Below are positions 1-7,461 of a stretch of DNA of 38,516 nucleotides, piece after piece; within the stretch, counting starts at the first letter, position 1; every line of letters begins with the position of its first letter. The DNA is taken from NCBI GenBank assembly GCA_023248735.1, contig JAHFDY010000017.1, positions 1-38,516 of the forward strand, read 5' to 3'. Source of the DNA: Myxococcales bacterium (GTDB lineage Bacteria; Myxococcota_A; Polyangia; Polyangiales; Polyangiaceae). A model generated the notes under the pieces. It was not told the origin of the DNA, did no database searches, and worked only from the letters and a program-made list of their open reading frames with translations. A program made the position numbers and the translations under genes.

Positions 1-690
1 CCAACCGGAGACTCCGAAACCTACGTCGAGGTTGGTGTGGCCTTGATCGGCAACGAGTCGAATTTGATCGGTACCGTTATCGTCGTCTTCGATTTCAAGG
101 TTGAGTTCTTGCGTGTCGAACGGGTAATCGTGCAAATCGAGCGGCGACGAGAAAGTACCCAAGAAGCGATACATTTTGAAGGTGGGCTTGTCGGCCATCA
201 CCTCTTTCAGATCGACTTTGCCGTTCGTGAAGATCGGGTCCATCGGCGGCATCGCTTTGTCGCTCGTGAACGTGAGGAAAAAGTCCGCCTCGAACGTGCC
301 CTTCTGAACGTCGTAGTTCCGAACATTCGTGAGCAAGATGCCGACCTTCACGATCGCGGGACCGCCAAACTTCGGATGCGCAAAGGGCGACTTGAACTGC
401 CCTTCGTTGTGGATAGGCACGCCTCCTTCGGGGCCCGCCTTCGAATAGTCGATGGGTTCTTCGTACGCGGGAGGAGCCGCTTCACCCGCATCGGGTGCCT
501 GTGGCGCGGCGGAGGGAATCACGTGCGCCGCCAATCGTAACGATGGCCGATCGTTTTTCTCGCGCGGAGCCGCTTCTTCTGCGCCCACCTTTCGCGCGAT
601 GAACGCGAACAGGCATAGGCACGCCACGAACGCAAAGAGCAGAAGCGCTGGGACTCGGCGCTTGCGTTTGGAAGATGACAATTCCGTCAT
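1..690 (-). CDS. Pentameric ligand-gated ion channel, extracellular domain (3' end missing)
   Basis: The reading frame opens at the ATG at 690 and runs without a stop to base 1, giving 230 residues of a longer protein. Residues 10-32 hold a basic stretch then a hydrophobic helix, probably a signal sequence or anchor, followed by a Pro/Ala/Glu-rich linker. From about residue 110 the protein matches the ligand-binding beta-sandwich of Cys-loop-type channels: a first strand VKVGILLTNVRNYDV, then YRFLGTF, then LDLHDYPFDTQELNLEIED, which corresponds to the YPFDSQ segment of the bacterial channel GLIC, and VSGW at the window edge. The Cys-loop cysteines are absent, as is usual in prokaryotic members. 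Family members form homopentameric cation or anion channels gated by ligand or proton; the four-helix pore would lie outside the window. It starts 54 bp after a histidine kinase gene on the same strand. The ligand cannot be predicted. Confidence 0.82.
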   Translation of the reverse strand, partial: MTELSSSKRKRRVPALLLFAFVACLCLFAFIARKVGAEEAAPREKNDRPSLRLAAHVIPSAAPQAPDAGEAAPPAYEEPIDYSKAGPEGGVPIHNEGQFKSPFAHPKFGGPAIVKVGILLTNVRNYDVQKGTFEADFFLTFTSDKAMPPMDPIFTNGKVDLKEVMADKPTFKMYRFLGTFSSPLDLHDYPFDTQELNLEIEDDDNGTDQIRLVADQGHTNLDVGFGVSGW

Positions 691-744
691 GTTGCGACGG
701 TACAGCTTCTCGAAACCGCATGCCAAACCTTCCGGCGAGAGCCG

Positions 745-2133
745 TCAGATCATCGAACGCCGTTCAACGGCAACAGCCGTCGGCAGCGAAACGCGGAAGC
801 ACGCACCCGGCAAATCGCCGGTCTCTCCCGACACCAGCAACAGTTCACCGCGATGAACGCGCACAATCTCTTTGCTAATGGCAAGCCCAAGACCTGCTCC
901 GTCTTGAATCACCGCTCTCGTGGTCGGAGCCCGATAAAACGGCTCGAAAATCCGGTCCTGATCTTCGATCTTCACGCCAGCTCCTTCGTCAGAAACCGTC
1001 AAGTAAATGAACGTATCGTCAGCATGCGATCGCACGCGCACCCGACCTCCTTTGGGCGTGTGCCTCGACGCGTTCTCGAGCAGATTGCGGAAAAGGCGTT
1101 CGATATCGCTTTCGCGACCGATCGTTTCGCCCTCGCCTACGTGGTTTTCGAACACCACACGGCCGGGCTCAAACGCTGCCGTGACCTGCGCAATCACGTG
1201 CGCGACGAGCGGCCCAAGCTCGATACGATTGGCCGTCCCTACCGGCCCACCGCCGACGCGTGCCAGGGCCAGGAGGCTCTCAGCCAGATCGCGCAAGCGT
1301 CTCGCGGAGTCGAGTGACTCTTGCAAGGCTTCTCGGTACTCGTCCGCCGTTCGCGGTCGTCGAAGAGCGAGCTGCAGTTCGCCATAGAGCGCAGTGAGCG
1401 GCGAACGCAACTCGTGTGCAGCGTGCGCAATGAACTGCTGTTGGGACGACACGAGCACTTCTAAGCGCTCCACCATGTGATCGATGTCAGCCGCAACGGG
1501 CCGAACTTCTGGATCTTGATGCACGTGTCCAACGCGCACACTGAGATCTCCATCCGAGACCCGGCGCGCCACCTCAGCGATCGCGCGATGACCGCGTGTA
1601 TAGCGGCCAACGATGTAGGAAACGAGAGCGCCAACCCAGATGACCGCCACGAGGACGGCAAGCCCCATAGCGCGACGGATGAGCGCTTCATCGCCTTGCA
1701 TGTCCTTCAGCGTGACCGCCATCAGAAGGCGTTTGCTTGGGTGAGCGGGAATCGCAATAACGACCCCGCGTAGGAGCTCGCCACGAAGTTCGAAGTCAAA
1801 CGGCTTGCCCAACTTTGAAGACGCGAAGGACGTCGAGGGCGGCGGCACGGCGTCAAAGTGGATGAGGGCAATCACGTTGCCATGATCGTCGTAGACAGCA
1901 CCGTGCTTCAGTAGCGGACCGGTATCATCCACGTCGAGGCCCGGCTCCGGCGAAAAGGTAAAGCCGGTTGACGCAAGATGCGTTGCCTCCTCGCGCGCGA
2001 GGCTTAGCAACGCTTCGTCGAGATGTTGCAACTGGGAGCTTACAAAAAGCCGCCCGACGCCGACAAAGGCGCCCCCCATCACGAGCAACGTGACGAGACA
2101 TACGAGCGCGACGATGCGCTGACGGAAACTCAT
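745..2133 (-). CDS. Membrane sensor histidine kinase of a two-component system
   Basis: A 462-aa protein with transmembrane segment 1 at about residues 7-30, a sensor region of roughly 125 residues with no recognised fold, transmembrane segment 2 at about 155-177, a HAMP linker to about 230, and the HisKA H-box AHELRSPL with the phospho-accepting His at 240. The ATPase domain has the N-box NLLENASRHTP (Asn354), the G1 box DEGAGV and the G2 box GAGLGLAIS, so all catalytic motifs are intact. It should autophosphorylate and pass phosphate to the response regulator encoded 16 bp upstream. The start is the ATG at 2133, preceded by AGGAG five bases upstream. The next gene downstream is the ion-channel homologue. 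The signal sensed is unknown. Confidence 0.95.
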   Translation of the reverse strand: MSFRQRIVALVCLVTLLVMGGAFVGVGRLFVSSQLQHLDEALLSLAREEATHLASTGFTFSPEPGLDVDDTGPLLKHGAVYDDHGNVIALIHFDAVPPPSTSFASSKLGKPFDFELRGELLRGVVIAIPAHPSKRLLMAVTLKDMQGDEALIRRAMGLAVLVAVIWVGALVSYIVGRYTRGHRAIAEVARRVSDGDLSVRVGHVHQDPEVRPVAADIDHMVERLEVLVSSQQQFIAHAAHELRSPLTALYGELQLALRRPRTADEYREALQESLDSARRLRDLAESLLALARVGGGPVGTANRIELGPLVAHVIAQVTAAFEPGRVVFENHVGEGETIGRESDIERLFRNLLENASRHTPKGGRVRVRSHADDTFIYLTVSDEGAGVKIEDQDRIFEPFYRAPTTRAVIQDGAGLGLAISKEIVRVHRGELLLVSGETGDLPGACFRVSLPTAVAVERRSMI

Positions 2134-2149
2134 CTTCTCCTAGGTCTTC

Positions 2150-2818
2150 TTACGGCGGCGTGGCGCGAAGGCGGTAGCCAACACCACGAACGGTTTCGAC
2201 CATCCACGCGTGGTCGCCGAGCTTGTCGCGCAAGCGGCTAATGTGGACTTCCACGAGATTGGAGCTGGGGTCGAACGAAAGGTCCCACACGTTGGCGAGG
2301 AGTGCCGTGCGTGACACCGGTTTGCCGTCCGATGAGGCTGCAAGATAGAGAAGCAATGCGTACTCTTTCGTCGTAAGGTCAAGTAGCTTACCTGATAGCG
2401 AAACGCGGCGGGACAGCCTGTCGATCTCGAGGTCGCCGATGGTGAGCGACGCAAAGCCGGCGGTCCTGCGCAACAGCGCTTTCACGCGCGCAACCAACTC
2501 TTCGACTTCGAAGGGTTTGACCAAATAGTCGTCGGCGCCCGCCTCGAACCCCAGCACCTTTTCCCGAATCTCACCTCTCGCGGTGAGCATCAAGATGGGG
2601 CCAACGTACCCAAGGCGTCTTAGCTCGCGGCAAACGTGCAATCCGTCGCCGTCGGGGAGCATCCAATCGAGAAGCACGAGATCGTAGAGACCCGTTTTTC
2701 CCTGCGAAATAGCCTCTTCACCGGAGGTCACGAGGTCAGGTTGGTATCCCTCCTCCGTCATCACGCGTGAAACGAATCGTGCGAGCTTCTGGTCATCCTC
2801 AACGATCAAAACCTTCAA
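2150..2818 (-). CDS. OmpR/PhoB-family response regulator
   Basis: A 222-aa regulator with an N-terminal receiver domain (acidic pocket around residues 8-9, phospho-acceptor Asp51 in LLDWMLPDGDG, Thr79, and Lys101 in VKPF) and a C-terminal winged-helix DNA-binding domain (about 125-220, ending in the typical VRGVGYRL). It is the cognate partner of the histidine kinase that starts 16 bp downstream. The start codon is TTG at 2818: the protein begins exactly at the conserved MKVLIVEDD, and a strong AGGAGG lies seven bases upstream. That Shine-Dalgarno is half of a perfect 12-bp palindrome (2820-2831). Its targets are unknown; autoregulation and control of the downstream channel gene are the simplest guesses. 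Confidence 0.96.
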   Translation of the reverse strand: MKVLIVEDDQKLARFVSRVMTEEGYQPDLVTSGEEAISQGKTGLYDLVLLDWMLPDGDGLHVCRELRRLGYVGPILMLTARGEIREKVLGFEAGADDYLVKPFEVEELVARVKALLRRTAGFASLTIGDLEIDRLSRRVSLSGKLLDLTTKEYALLLYLAASSDGKPVSRTALLANVWDLSFDPSSNLVEVHISRLRDKLGDHAWMVETVRGVGYRLRATPP

Positions 2819-2819
2819 A

Positions 2820-2831
2820 AGGAGGCCTCCT
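2820..2831. promoter_or_regulatory. Perfect 12-bp palindrome overlapping the response-regulator ribosome binding site
   Basis: The sequence AGGAGGCCTCCT reads the same on both strands. On the minus strand its first half is the Shine-Dalgarno for the TTG start at 2818. It could be a DNA-binding site or simply a coincidence of an SD and its complement. There is no loop, so an RNA hairpin is unlikely. Confidence 0.4.
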
Positions 2832-2976
2832 GCTGAACAGGATAGGCGATCGTGGACATTGTGCAGCTGTACGCGATCATTTTATCGAGACGCGAAAGAA
2901 GATTGACGAAGCGCAAGTTGCCAGCGAATCTTTCACGTCGCGAGACGTTGCGCGCTGAAAAATGGCTGGAGGAAAA
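2832..2976. promoter_or_regulatory. Divergent promoter region between the two-component operon and the VWA lipoprotein
   Basis: This non-coding interval of about 145 bp separates two genes reading away from each other, so both promoters should lie here. I see no convincing -35/-10 pair by eye. The GGAGG at 2969-2973 is the ribosome binding site for the start at 2977. Confidence 0.4.
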
Positions 2977-4134
2977 ATGGCACGCGGTAAGTTCTTTTTT
3001 GGCTTCACAGCGTTAATTGGGTTCAGCGGTTTGCTTGGGTCAGCCTGCGGGACCCAAGCAGCGAACACGCGTTTCCCAGATAGTGGAAGCGTCGGATCAA
3101 GCGACGCCACAACCGCCCAGACTGATACGGGGCTGGACTTCGGCGATTCGTCGAAGGTCGATACTTCGACTGAGTGCAACGCCGTCACCGTTAACGCCGC
3201 AAAGGTTCCTGTCGACATCATCTTCGTCATCGACAACTCGGGCAGCATGTCCGACGAGATGACGCAGATCAAAACGAACGTAAACACGTTCGCATCCAAG
3301 ATCGGCTCGAGCGGTCTCGACTATCGCGTGATCTTCATCGTCGCCAAGGGAACAGGCAGCTTGCAGATCTGCGTGCCGCAGCCCCTCGCAGGTCCAAATT
3401 GCGCTGACAAGCCACCGGAGTTCTACCACGTCGCGATGAACTCATCGGGCGTGCAAAGCAACGACTCGCTCTCGCTCATTCTCTCGACCTACGATACAGG
3501 CACGACCCCGTGGAAGAACTACATCCGCGAGGAAGCGTTCAAGGTTTTCATCGAAGTTACCGACGACAACGCGACCGGATCGTACGTGCAATCCGATACG
3601 TTCGAAAAGCTGTTGTTCGCCAAATCGCCCGCGGGAATGTTCGGCGACACCACCAAGCGCAAGTACACGTTCAATAGCATCGTCGGGTGGAAGGAAGGCA
3701 CGGCCTATCAGTCGACCACGACGTGCAGCGGCGCGGTGAACGTCGGACTGGAATACCAACGCCTCTCGTACACGACTGGCGGCTTGATCGATTCGGTGTG
3801 CAAGAAGGACTACAAAGACGTCCTCGACAACTTTGCGAGCAACATCCGCTTGCGACTCGCCTGCGAGTACAAGGTGCCACAACCCGAAGCAGGAACGGCC
3901 AATCCGAACCAGGTCGTCGTCAACTACAGCGCCAACAGCGTGCCCCCGGGCGTCAAGCTCACCCGCGTCACTGACGTGTCGAAGTGCGAGGCCTACCCGA
4001 ACAGCTGGTACTTTGACGACAACGTTGTCCCAACGAAGATTCTGTTCTGCAACGACACGTGCAAGACCATTCAAGCAGACGCCAACGCGCAGGTTGACCT
4101 GCGACTTGGCTGCGACGCGCCGGCGCCTTTCTGA
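2977..4134 (+). CDS. Lipoprotein with von Willebrand factor A domain
   Basis: A 385-aa secreted lipoprotein. The signal peptide ends in the lipobox LGSAC with the lipidated Cys at residue 24, followed by a Ser/Thr/Asp-rich linker. From residue 78 a VWA domain begins, VPVDIIFVIDNSGSMS; the metal-ion-dependent adhesion motif D86-x-S88-x-S90 is intact, and FKVFIEVTDDNA supplies the later conserved Asp. Several paired cysteines in the C-terminal third suggest disulphides. Such proteins are numerous in myxobacteria and are thought to bind proteins in a metal-dependent way at the cell surface; the ligand is unknown. An ATG at 2962 is also in frame, but GGAGG sits five bases before the ATG at 2977. 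The gene is followed directly at its stop codon by a short repeat also found at 26295. Confidence 0.9.
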   Translation: MARGKFFFGFTALIGFSGLLGSACGTQAANTRFPDSGSVGSSDATTAQTDTGLDFGDSSKVDTSTECNAVTVNAAKVPVDIIFVIDNSGSMSDEMTQIKTNVNTFASKIGSSGLDYRVIFIVAKGTGSLQICVPQPLAGPNCADKPPEFYHVAMNSSGVQSNDSLSLILSTYDTGTTPWKNYIREEAFKVFIEVTDDNATGSYVQSDTFEKLLFAKSPAGMFGDTTKRKYTFNSIVGWKEGTAYQSTTTCSGAVNVGLEYQRLSYTTGGLIDSVCKKDYKDVLDNFASNIRLRLACEYKVPQPEAGTANPNQVVVNYSANSVPPGVKLTRVTDVSKCEAYPNSWYFDDNVVPTKILFCNDTCKTIQADANAQVDLRLGCDAPAPF

Positions 4135-4184
4135 TCGAGTCGGGGATCGCGGTTCGCGTGGAAGTGCTGGACGGCACCACCCAC
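4132..4184 (+). repeat. About 53-bp degenerate repeat beginning at a stop codon (copy 1 of 2)
   Basis: Starting at the TGA of the VWA lipoprotein gene, this segment aligns without gaps to 26295-26347, which starts at the TGA of another secreted-protein gene. The two share blocks such as TTCGCGTGGAAGTG and ACCACCCAC and are roughly 75-80% identical by eye. GTGG and CCAC arms could pair, so it may be a transcript 3'-end structure. The opposite strands translate to similar short peptides, but neither lies in a plausible gene. Confidence 0.6.
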
Positions 4185-4415
4185 TCATCGCTTTGCGGGT
4201 GCAACGTGCGTGAGTGTCGCGTGGGTGGCGGGGGGGGCGGTGTCATCCTGAGCACCAAGTGCGAGGCTCCAAGCCGGCAAGAATGCGAGGCTTTGCGAGC
4301 ATTATGGCCGTGCGTCGGAGCGACCGAAGGGAGAGGACCCCCTCCAGACCCCGCTCCTCCGAAGCGCGGCGCCAAAAAGTAGCCCCGCTGCCTAAGAAAA
4401 CGCGACACTTCGTTC
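4185..4415. other. Non-coding interval with REP-like sequence
   Basis: No supportable gene lies between the first stop-codon repeat and the small Cys-pair protein. It contains a run of eight G at about 4230, a GTCATCCTGAGC block that resembles intergenic elements common in many bacteria, and two copies of TGCGAGGCT at about 4260 and 4284. No U-tailed hairpin terminator is evident. Confidence 0.4.
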
Positions 4416-4694
4416 ATGAGCCATCGCTGCATCGTTTGCGACCTTTCTGACGCGCGCGCCCTTACGCGCTTCACGTTCCGCTCGGGTGAGCATTGTTTCC
4501 TCTGCGGAACTCACGCGCTCATGGCAGAGCGCGCCGGCGTTTCGTACATCTCGACGAACGCGCTGAAGGAAGCGCTGCGCGAAAGGCGGGCCGGCAATCG
4601 GCGCAGCGCGCATCAAGACGAGCTCGCCGAGAGCCTCGCGCGCGCGTTCAACGGCGAAAAACGCGAGCGCAGCGACCGTCGAGCATTAGCCTAA
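4416..4694 (+). CDS. Small conserved-looking protein with two Cys pairs
   Basis: A 92-aa protein that starts MSHRCIVC and carries a second pair CFLCGTH about 20 residues later, a spacing compatible with one bound zinc. The C-terminal half is strongly charged (Arg/Glu/Lys) and probably helical. It has no signal peptide and is presumably cytosolic. It lies eight bases before the GST gene on the same strand, which supports expression as a unit. I do not recognise the family; a small nucleic-acid-binding or structural zinc protein is possible but not shown. Confidence 0.6.
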   Translation: MSHRCIVCDLSDARALTRFTFRSGEHCFLCGTHALMAERAGVSYISTNALKEALRERRAGNRRSAHQDELAESLARAFNGEKRERSDRRALA

Positions 4695-4702
4695 CGCGCT
4701 CA

Positions 4703-5350
4703 ATGTCACGCGTTCTTTATCACTTTCCCATGTCGCCGTTCTCGCGGCGCGTCCGCCTGGCTCTCGCCCACAAGAACCTCGCTTGCGATCAGCTCGACGC
4801 TCGGTCCAACGACGCCCTTCTCGTACAGGCCCGCGAATCGTCAACCCAGATGACCATTCCAGTGCTTGTCGATCAGGGGCGAGCGATCGGCGACTCTCTG
4901 GCGATTATCAACTATCTTGACGTTGCCTATCCCGATCGACCGAAGCTATGGCCTTCGAACCCAGATGATGCCGCGCTCGCATTCGACGCCGTTGCGGCAA
5001 TTGATGGCGCGCTCGATATCCTTGTCGACCTTGGCTCGCGTTACTTCACGCTTTCATCTCACGACCATTGGAGCGCCGTTTCATCGGAGCTCGTCGGCCG
5101 TGCGCAGCGCAATCTCGATCGGGTGGGCAAGGTGATCGACTCGCTTGCGCGGAGGACCGTCGCTTCGAGTGGTTGGTGTGCCGCGGACATCACGCTCATG
5201 ACGAGCGTCCTCTGGCTCGAAGGCCTTCCAGCGCGCGTCGGTACGTACGCGCCGGTCGACCGCATCGTGAAGCTGGGCTGGCGGCTACCTGACGTGCTTT
5301 CGCACTGGGCCGATGCGCATCGTGGCCGCGCTGACGTCATGGCTCTCTAG
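4703..5350 (+). CDS. Glutathione S-transferase family protein
   Basis: A 215-aa protein with a thioredoxin-fold GST N-domain: FPMSPFSRRVRLAL holds the putative catalytic Ser at residue 11 or 14, IPVL (52-55) contains the cis-Pro, and GDSLAI (63-68) is the glutathione gamma-glutamyl-binding turn. An all-helical C-domain follows, with GWCAADITLMTSVLWLEG matching the conserved N-capping box region. It should conjugate or reduce electrophiles using glutathione, in the cytosol. A longer open frame starts at 4493, but the fold begins exactly at the ATG at 4703, so that start is chosen. The last 126 bases plus 31 bases downstream are duplicated at 7275-7431. Confidence 0.9.
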   Translation: MSRVLYHFPMSPFSRRVRLALAHKNLACDQLDARSNDALLVQARESSTQMTIPVLVDQGRAIGDSLAIINYLDVAYPDRPKLWPSNPDDAALAFDAVAAIDGALDILVDLGSRYFTLSSHDHWSAVSSELVGRAQRNLDRVGKVIDSLARRTVASSGWCAADITLMTSVLWLEGLPARVGTYAPVDRIVKLGWRLPDVLSHWADAHRGRADVMAL

Positions 5351-5381
5351 TGGCGGGCGGGGTGCGAACAAATGATGGGCG
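5225..5381 (+). repeat. 157-bp direct repeat, copy A (GST 3' end plus downstream)
   Basis: Bases 5225-5381 align without gaps to 7275-7431, offset 2050. I count five mismatches: four fall in the first 26 bases and one at 5363. The stretch 5251-5362 is identical to its partner. The repeat spans the last 42 codons of the GST gene, its TAG stop, and the bases following it. Immediately after the repeat, 5380-5394 exactly matches 7513-7527 inside the coding region of the gene that follows copy B. Confidence 0.95.
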
Positions 5382-5493
5382 CCACTTCGACGACGCATAG
5401 CGCCCTCGCATCGGTTCATCGTGTCCGTAGGGTGACTCGTGCAGCAAGAGCAATGCATTGATGACGGCATGCCACGCGGTGAGGAGCGATCGT

Positions 5494-7083
5494 TCAGAGC
5501 AATCCCCGCACATTCGAGCGCGGAAGCACGCGCCATCGTCGAAGCAGGGCGACGAACGCAACGAGCATCGCGAGGGCGCCCCCCGAGGCTGGCGCGTCAG
5601 CTTGCGTGCTGCACCCGCCTGACGTGCCCGGATTTGTCGCCGCGTCCGCACTCGCGTTCTTTGCATGGGGCGAACTTGCGTCGGCCTGCGCAGTGCCTGC
5701 ATCGACGGTGCCCGCATCGTTGCCACCGCCCGCGTCACTCGTACCGCCGTCGGCCGTTGCTAGCATCGGCTCAGACACCGCATACATCGCGTAACTCTTG
5801 GAGCCTTTTTCGTTCGTGTGCGCCGCAGCCAATATGACCGAAGAGTCGAGCGTATCCATCCATAGCGCAGAAGTGGTTCCCTTCCCCGGCGCAAGGTCGC
5901 CAAGGGATTCGGTGCCCGCTTCCGTTCCATCGGTCCTTGCGATCTCGGCTCCATGTACACCGTCGTCGGCGTAGAAATACGCGCGCTTGCCCGCCCAGCC
6001 GGCGACACCTGCGCCTGGGTCGTGCTTCACGTCGGTTTGCCCGCCTGCGAACACGAGCGTTGTTCCAGCAAGCGTGAGATCGGAGACATAAACGCTGCGA
6101 GCTTGCGCGTTCGCGGATGGGAGCGCGAAGAAGATGGCCTTGCTTCCACCCCTCATCTCGTATTGGGCGTCGAAGGGGAAGGTTGCGCTGGTTGTGCCGT
6201 CACTCGTGAAGGTTGTGCTGGTTGGCAAGCCACTTCTGAATAGAAAGCGCGAATCGGTTGACGTACCGAATCGCAGAAACTCACCCGACACCACCTTCGT
6301 TTCAATCCACGACGACAGAGACAAATCGATCTTCACGATTGCACCGTTGTTTGGATAGAACGGCACAAAGTAAAGAAAGTTGCCTATACGTGCACTGTCG
6401 AGCCTGTATTGATCCGTGCTGTTCATGACGGGCTTCGGCGAGAGGAGTCTTGTACCGACAGTCGTCCCATCCGTTACGTAATATTCGACCATGCGTCCGT
6501 ACGTGGCCGAGTAGGAATGACGTGCAAGGACCGCGCTGGTTGCAGTCGTGTTGATAGGGACGACCGTGGAGGCCGAATCGCCTGCGGCGACCGCCAAACT
6601 CGAGACCAACTTAGTGCCCGCGTTGGTGCCGTCGGTTTCGTACAGACCGCTCGAGCTACAAATGAATGCTCGAGCGCCCAACTGAAGGGTAACTGCGTGG
6701 AAGGAAATTTGCGGCGTTTCGACCTTGCCCGTTGGCGAAACGAACACGACGTTCATCGCGGGGTCCCAGTTCTCAACGCCGGTGCCACCTGAGGAAGTCG
6801 CGAGGACTACGAAGCCATTCGTTGCGGGGATCGCGCTCGCGATGATGTTGTACTTGGCGTCGAGAGATAACTTGCCGACGAGGGATGCGCTAACCCCGTC
6901 TGAGCTGTAGAGGTTAGTGCCAGCGGTAAAGTAAAGTGTCTTACCTATCGTCCCGAGGCGCACGCTTGCTTGAGAGGTCGGTACACCCATGACAAGTGTC
7001 GTCGCGGGTGTCGCGCTGGCACGTTCAGATGCAAGCGCCAAGAACGGAACTGACAGGACCAATAGAATGGAAGTGTGACGCAT
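5494..7083 (-). CDS. MYXO-CTERM surface protein with ELWxxDGT-type repeats
   Basis: A 529-aa secreted protein. It starts at the ATG at 7083 with GAGGAG upstream; a further in-frame start at 7140 would add residues before the signal peptide. The signal peptide is MRHTSILLVLSVPFLALASE. The body contains repeats around SDG, YETDGTNAGT, YVTDGTTVGT and ARTDGTEAGTESLGDL, the pattern of ELWxxDGT beta-propeller-like repeat proteins. After an Ala/Asp/Gly-rich linker, the C-terminus carries a MYXO-CTERM signal: GGCS, a hydrophobic helix ALAMLVAFVALL, then RRWR. The invariant Cys of this signal is the proposed processing site, leaving the protein anchored at the surface. The gene lies opposite to its neighbours and between two direct copies of the GST 3' end, so it looks inserted. 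Confidence 0.88.
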   Translation of the reverse strand: MRHTSILLVLSVPFLALASERASATPATTLVMGVPTSQASVRLGTIGKTLYFTAGTNLYSSDGVSASLVGKLSLDAKYNIIASAIPATNGFVVLATSSGGTGVENWDPAMNVVFVSPTGKVETPQISFHAVTLQLGARAFICSSSGLYETDGTNAGTKLVSSLAVAAGDSASTVVPINTTATSAVLARHSYSATYGRMVEYYVTDGTTVGTRLLSPKPVMNSTDQYRLDSARIGNFLYFVPFYPNNGAIVKIDLSLSSWIETKVVSGEFLRFGTSTDSRFLFRSGLPTSTTFTSDGTTSATFPFDAQYEMRGGSKAIFFALPSANAQARSVYVSDLTLAGTTLVFAGGQTDVKHDPGAGVAGWAGKRAYFYADDGVHGAEIARTDGTEAGTESLGDLAPGKGTTSALWMDTLDSSVILAAAHTNEKGSKSYAMYAVSEPMLATADGGTSDAGGGNDAGTVDAGTAQADASSPHAKNASADAATNPGTSGGCSTQADAPASGGALAMLVAFVALLRRWRVLPRSNVRGLL

Positions 7084-7274
7084 GGGCTCCTCAGGCCCCG
7101 TACCGGGGCGGTGCTTAACATCGCTCCTCCTCACGCGCAAACGCTCTCTGGTGTGGACAAAATGGGGTCCACGTTGCTTTCGTTTGCTCGCCGCCCTCGG
7201 GAACGAAACCGCAACCGAACAGCCGAATGATCGCTTCAGGCCATGGGTGAAAGAGTTGCTTTCGCCTACGCCCT
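7084..7274. promoter_or_regulatory. Upstream region of the MYXO-CTERM gene with a 6-bp dyad
   Basis: This interval holds no gene. It must contain the promoter of the minus-strand MYXO-CTERM gene. A perfect inverted repeat GTGGAC (7153-7158) and GTCCAC (7167-7172), eight bases apart, lies about 70-90 bp upstream of the start and could be an operator. Confidence 0.4.
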
Positions 7275-7400
7275 CTTCCAGCGCGCGTGGGCACCTACGT
7301 GCCGGTCGACCGCATCGTGAAGCTGGGCTGGCGGCTACCTGACGTGCTTTCGCACTGGGCCGATGCGCATCGTGGCCGCGCTGACGTCATGGCTCTCTAG
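7275..7400 (+). pseudogene. 5'-truncated duplicate of the GST gene (C-terminal 42 codons)
   Basis: In the GST frame this fragment encodes PARVGTYVPVDR and onward to the same stop as the intact gene. It has no start and no upstream GST sequence, so it is not a functional gene. The four differences from the intact copy fall in its first 26 bases; by codon they are three synonymous changes and one Ala-to-Val change, a pattern expected from a formerly functional GST allele or paralogue rather than random decay. Confidence 0.8.
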
Positions 7401-7431
7401 TGGCGGGCGGGGAGCGAACAAATGATGGGCG
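7275..7431 (+). repeat. 157-bp direct repeat, copy B
   Basis: Partner of 5225-5381. It ends 30 bases before the start of the 262-aa gene at 7462. In the simplest ancestral order GST would be followed directly by that gene, so copy B marks the original junction on the right side and copy A the junction on the left side of the interrupting segment. Confidence 0.95.
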
Positions 7432-7461
7432 ATCTCAAGTGGTCAGCGCTAGGGTAGGCCG

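Noticed and set aside
3442-4188. 248-aa open frame on the minus strand whose N-terminus resembles that of another minus-strand frame at 25890-26351
   Set aside because: The similarity comes from the 53-bp repeat at the two stop codons. The rest is antisense to the VWA lipoprotein and to the Pro/Gln-rich protein, so neither is a gene.
5225-7431. Composite transposon or IS element
   Set aside because: The direct repeats are GST coding sequence; there is no transposase, no terminal inverted repeat and no short target duplication visible.
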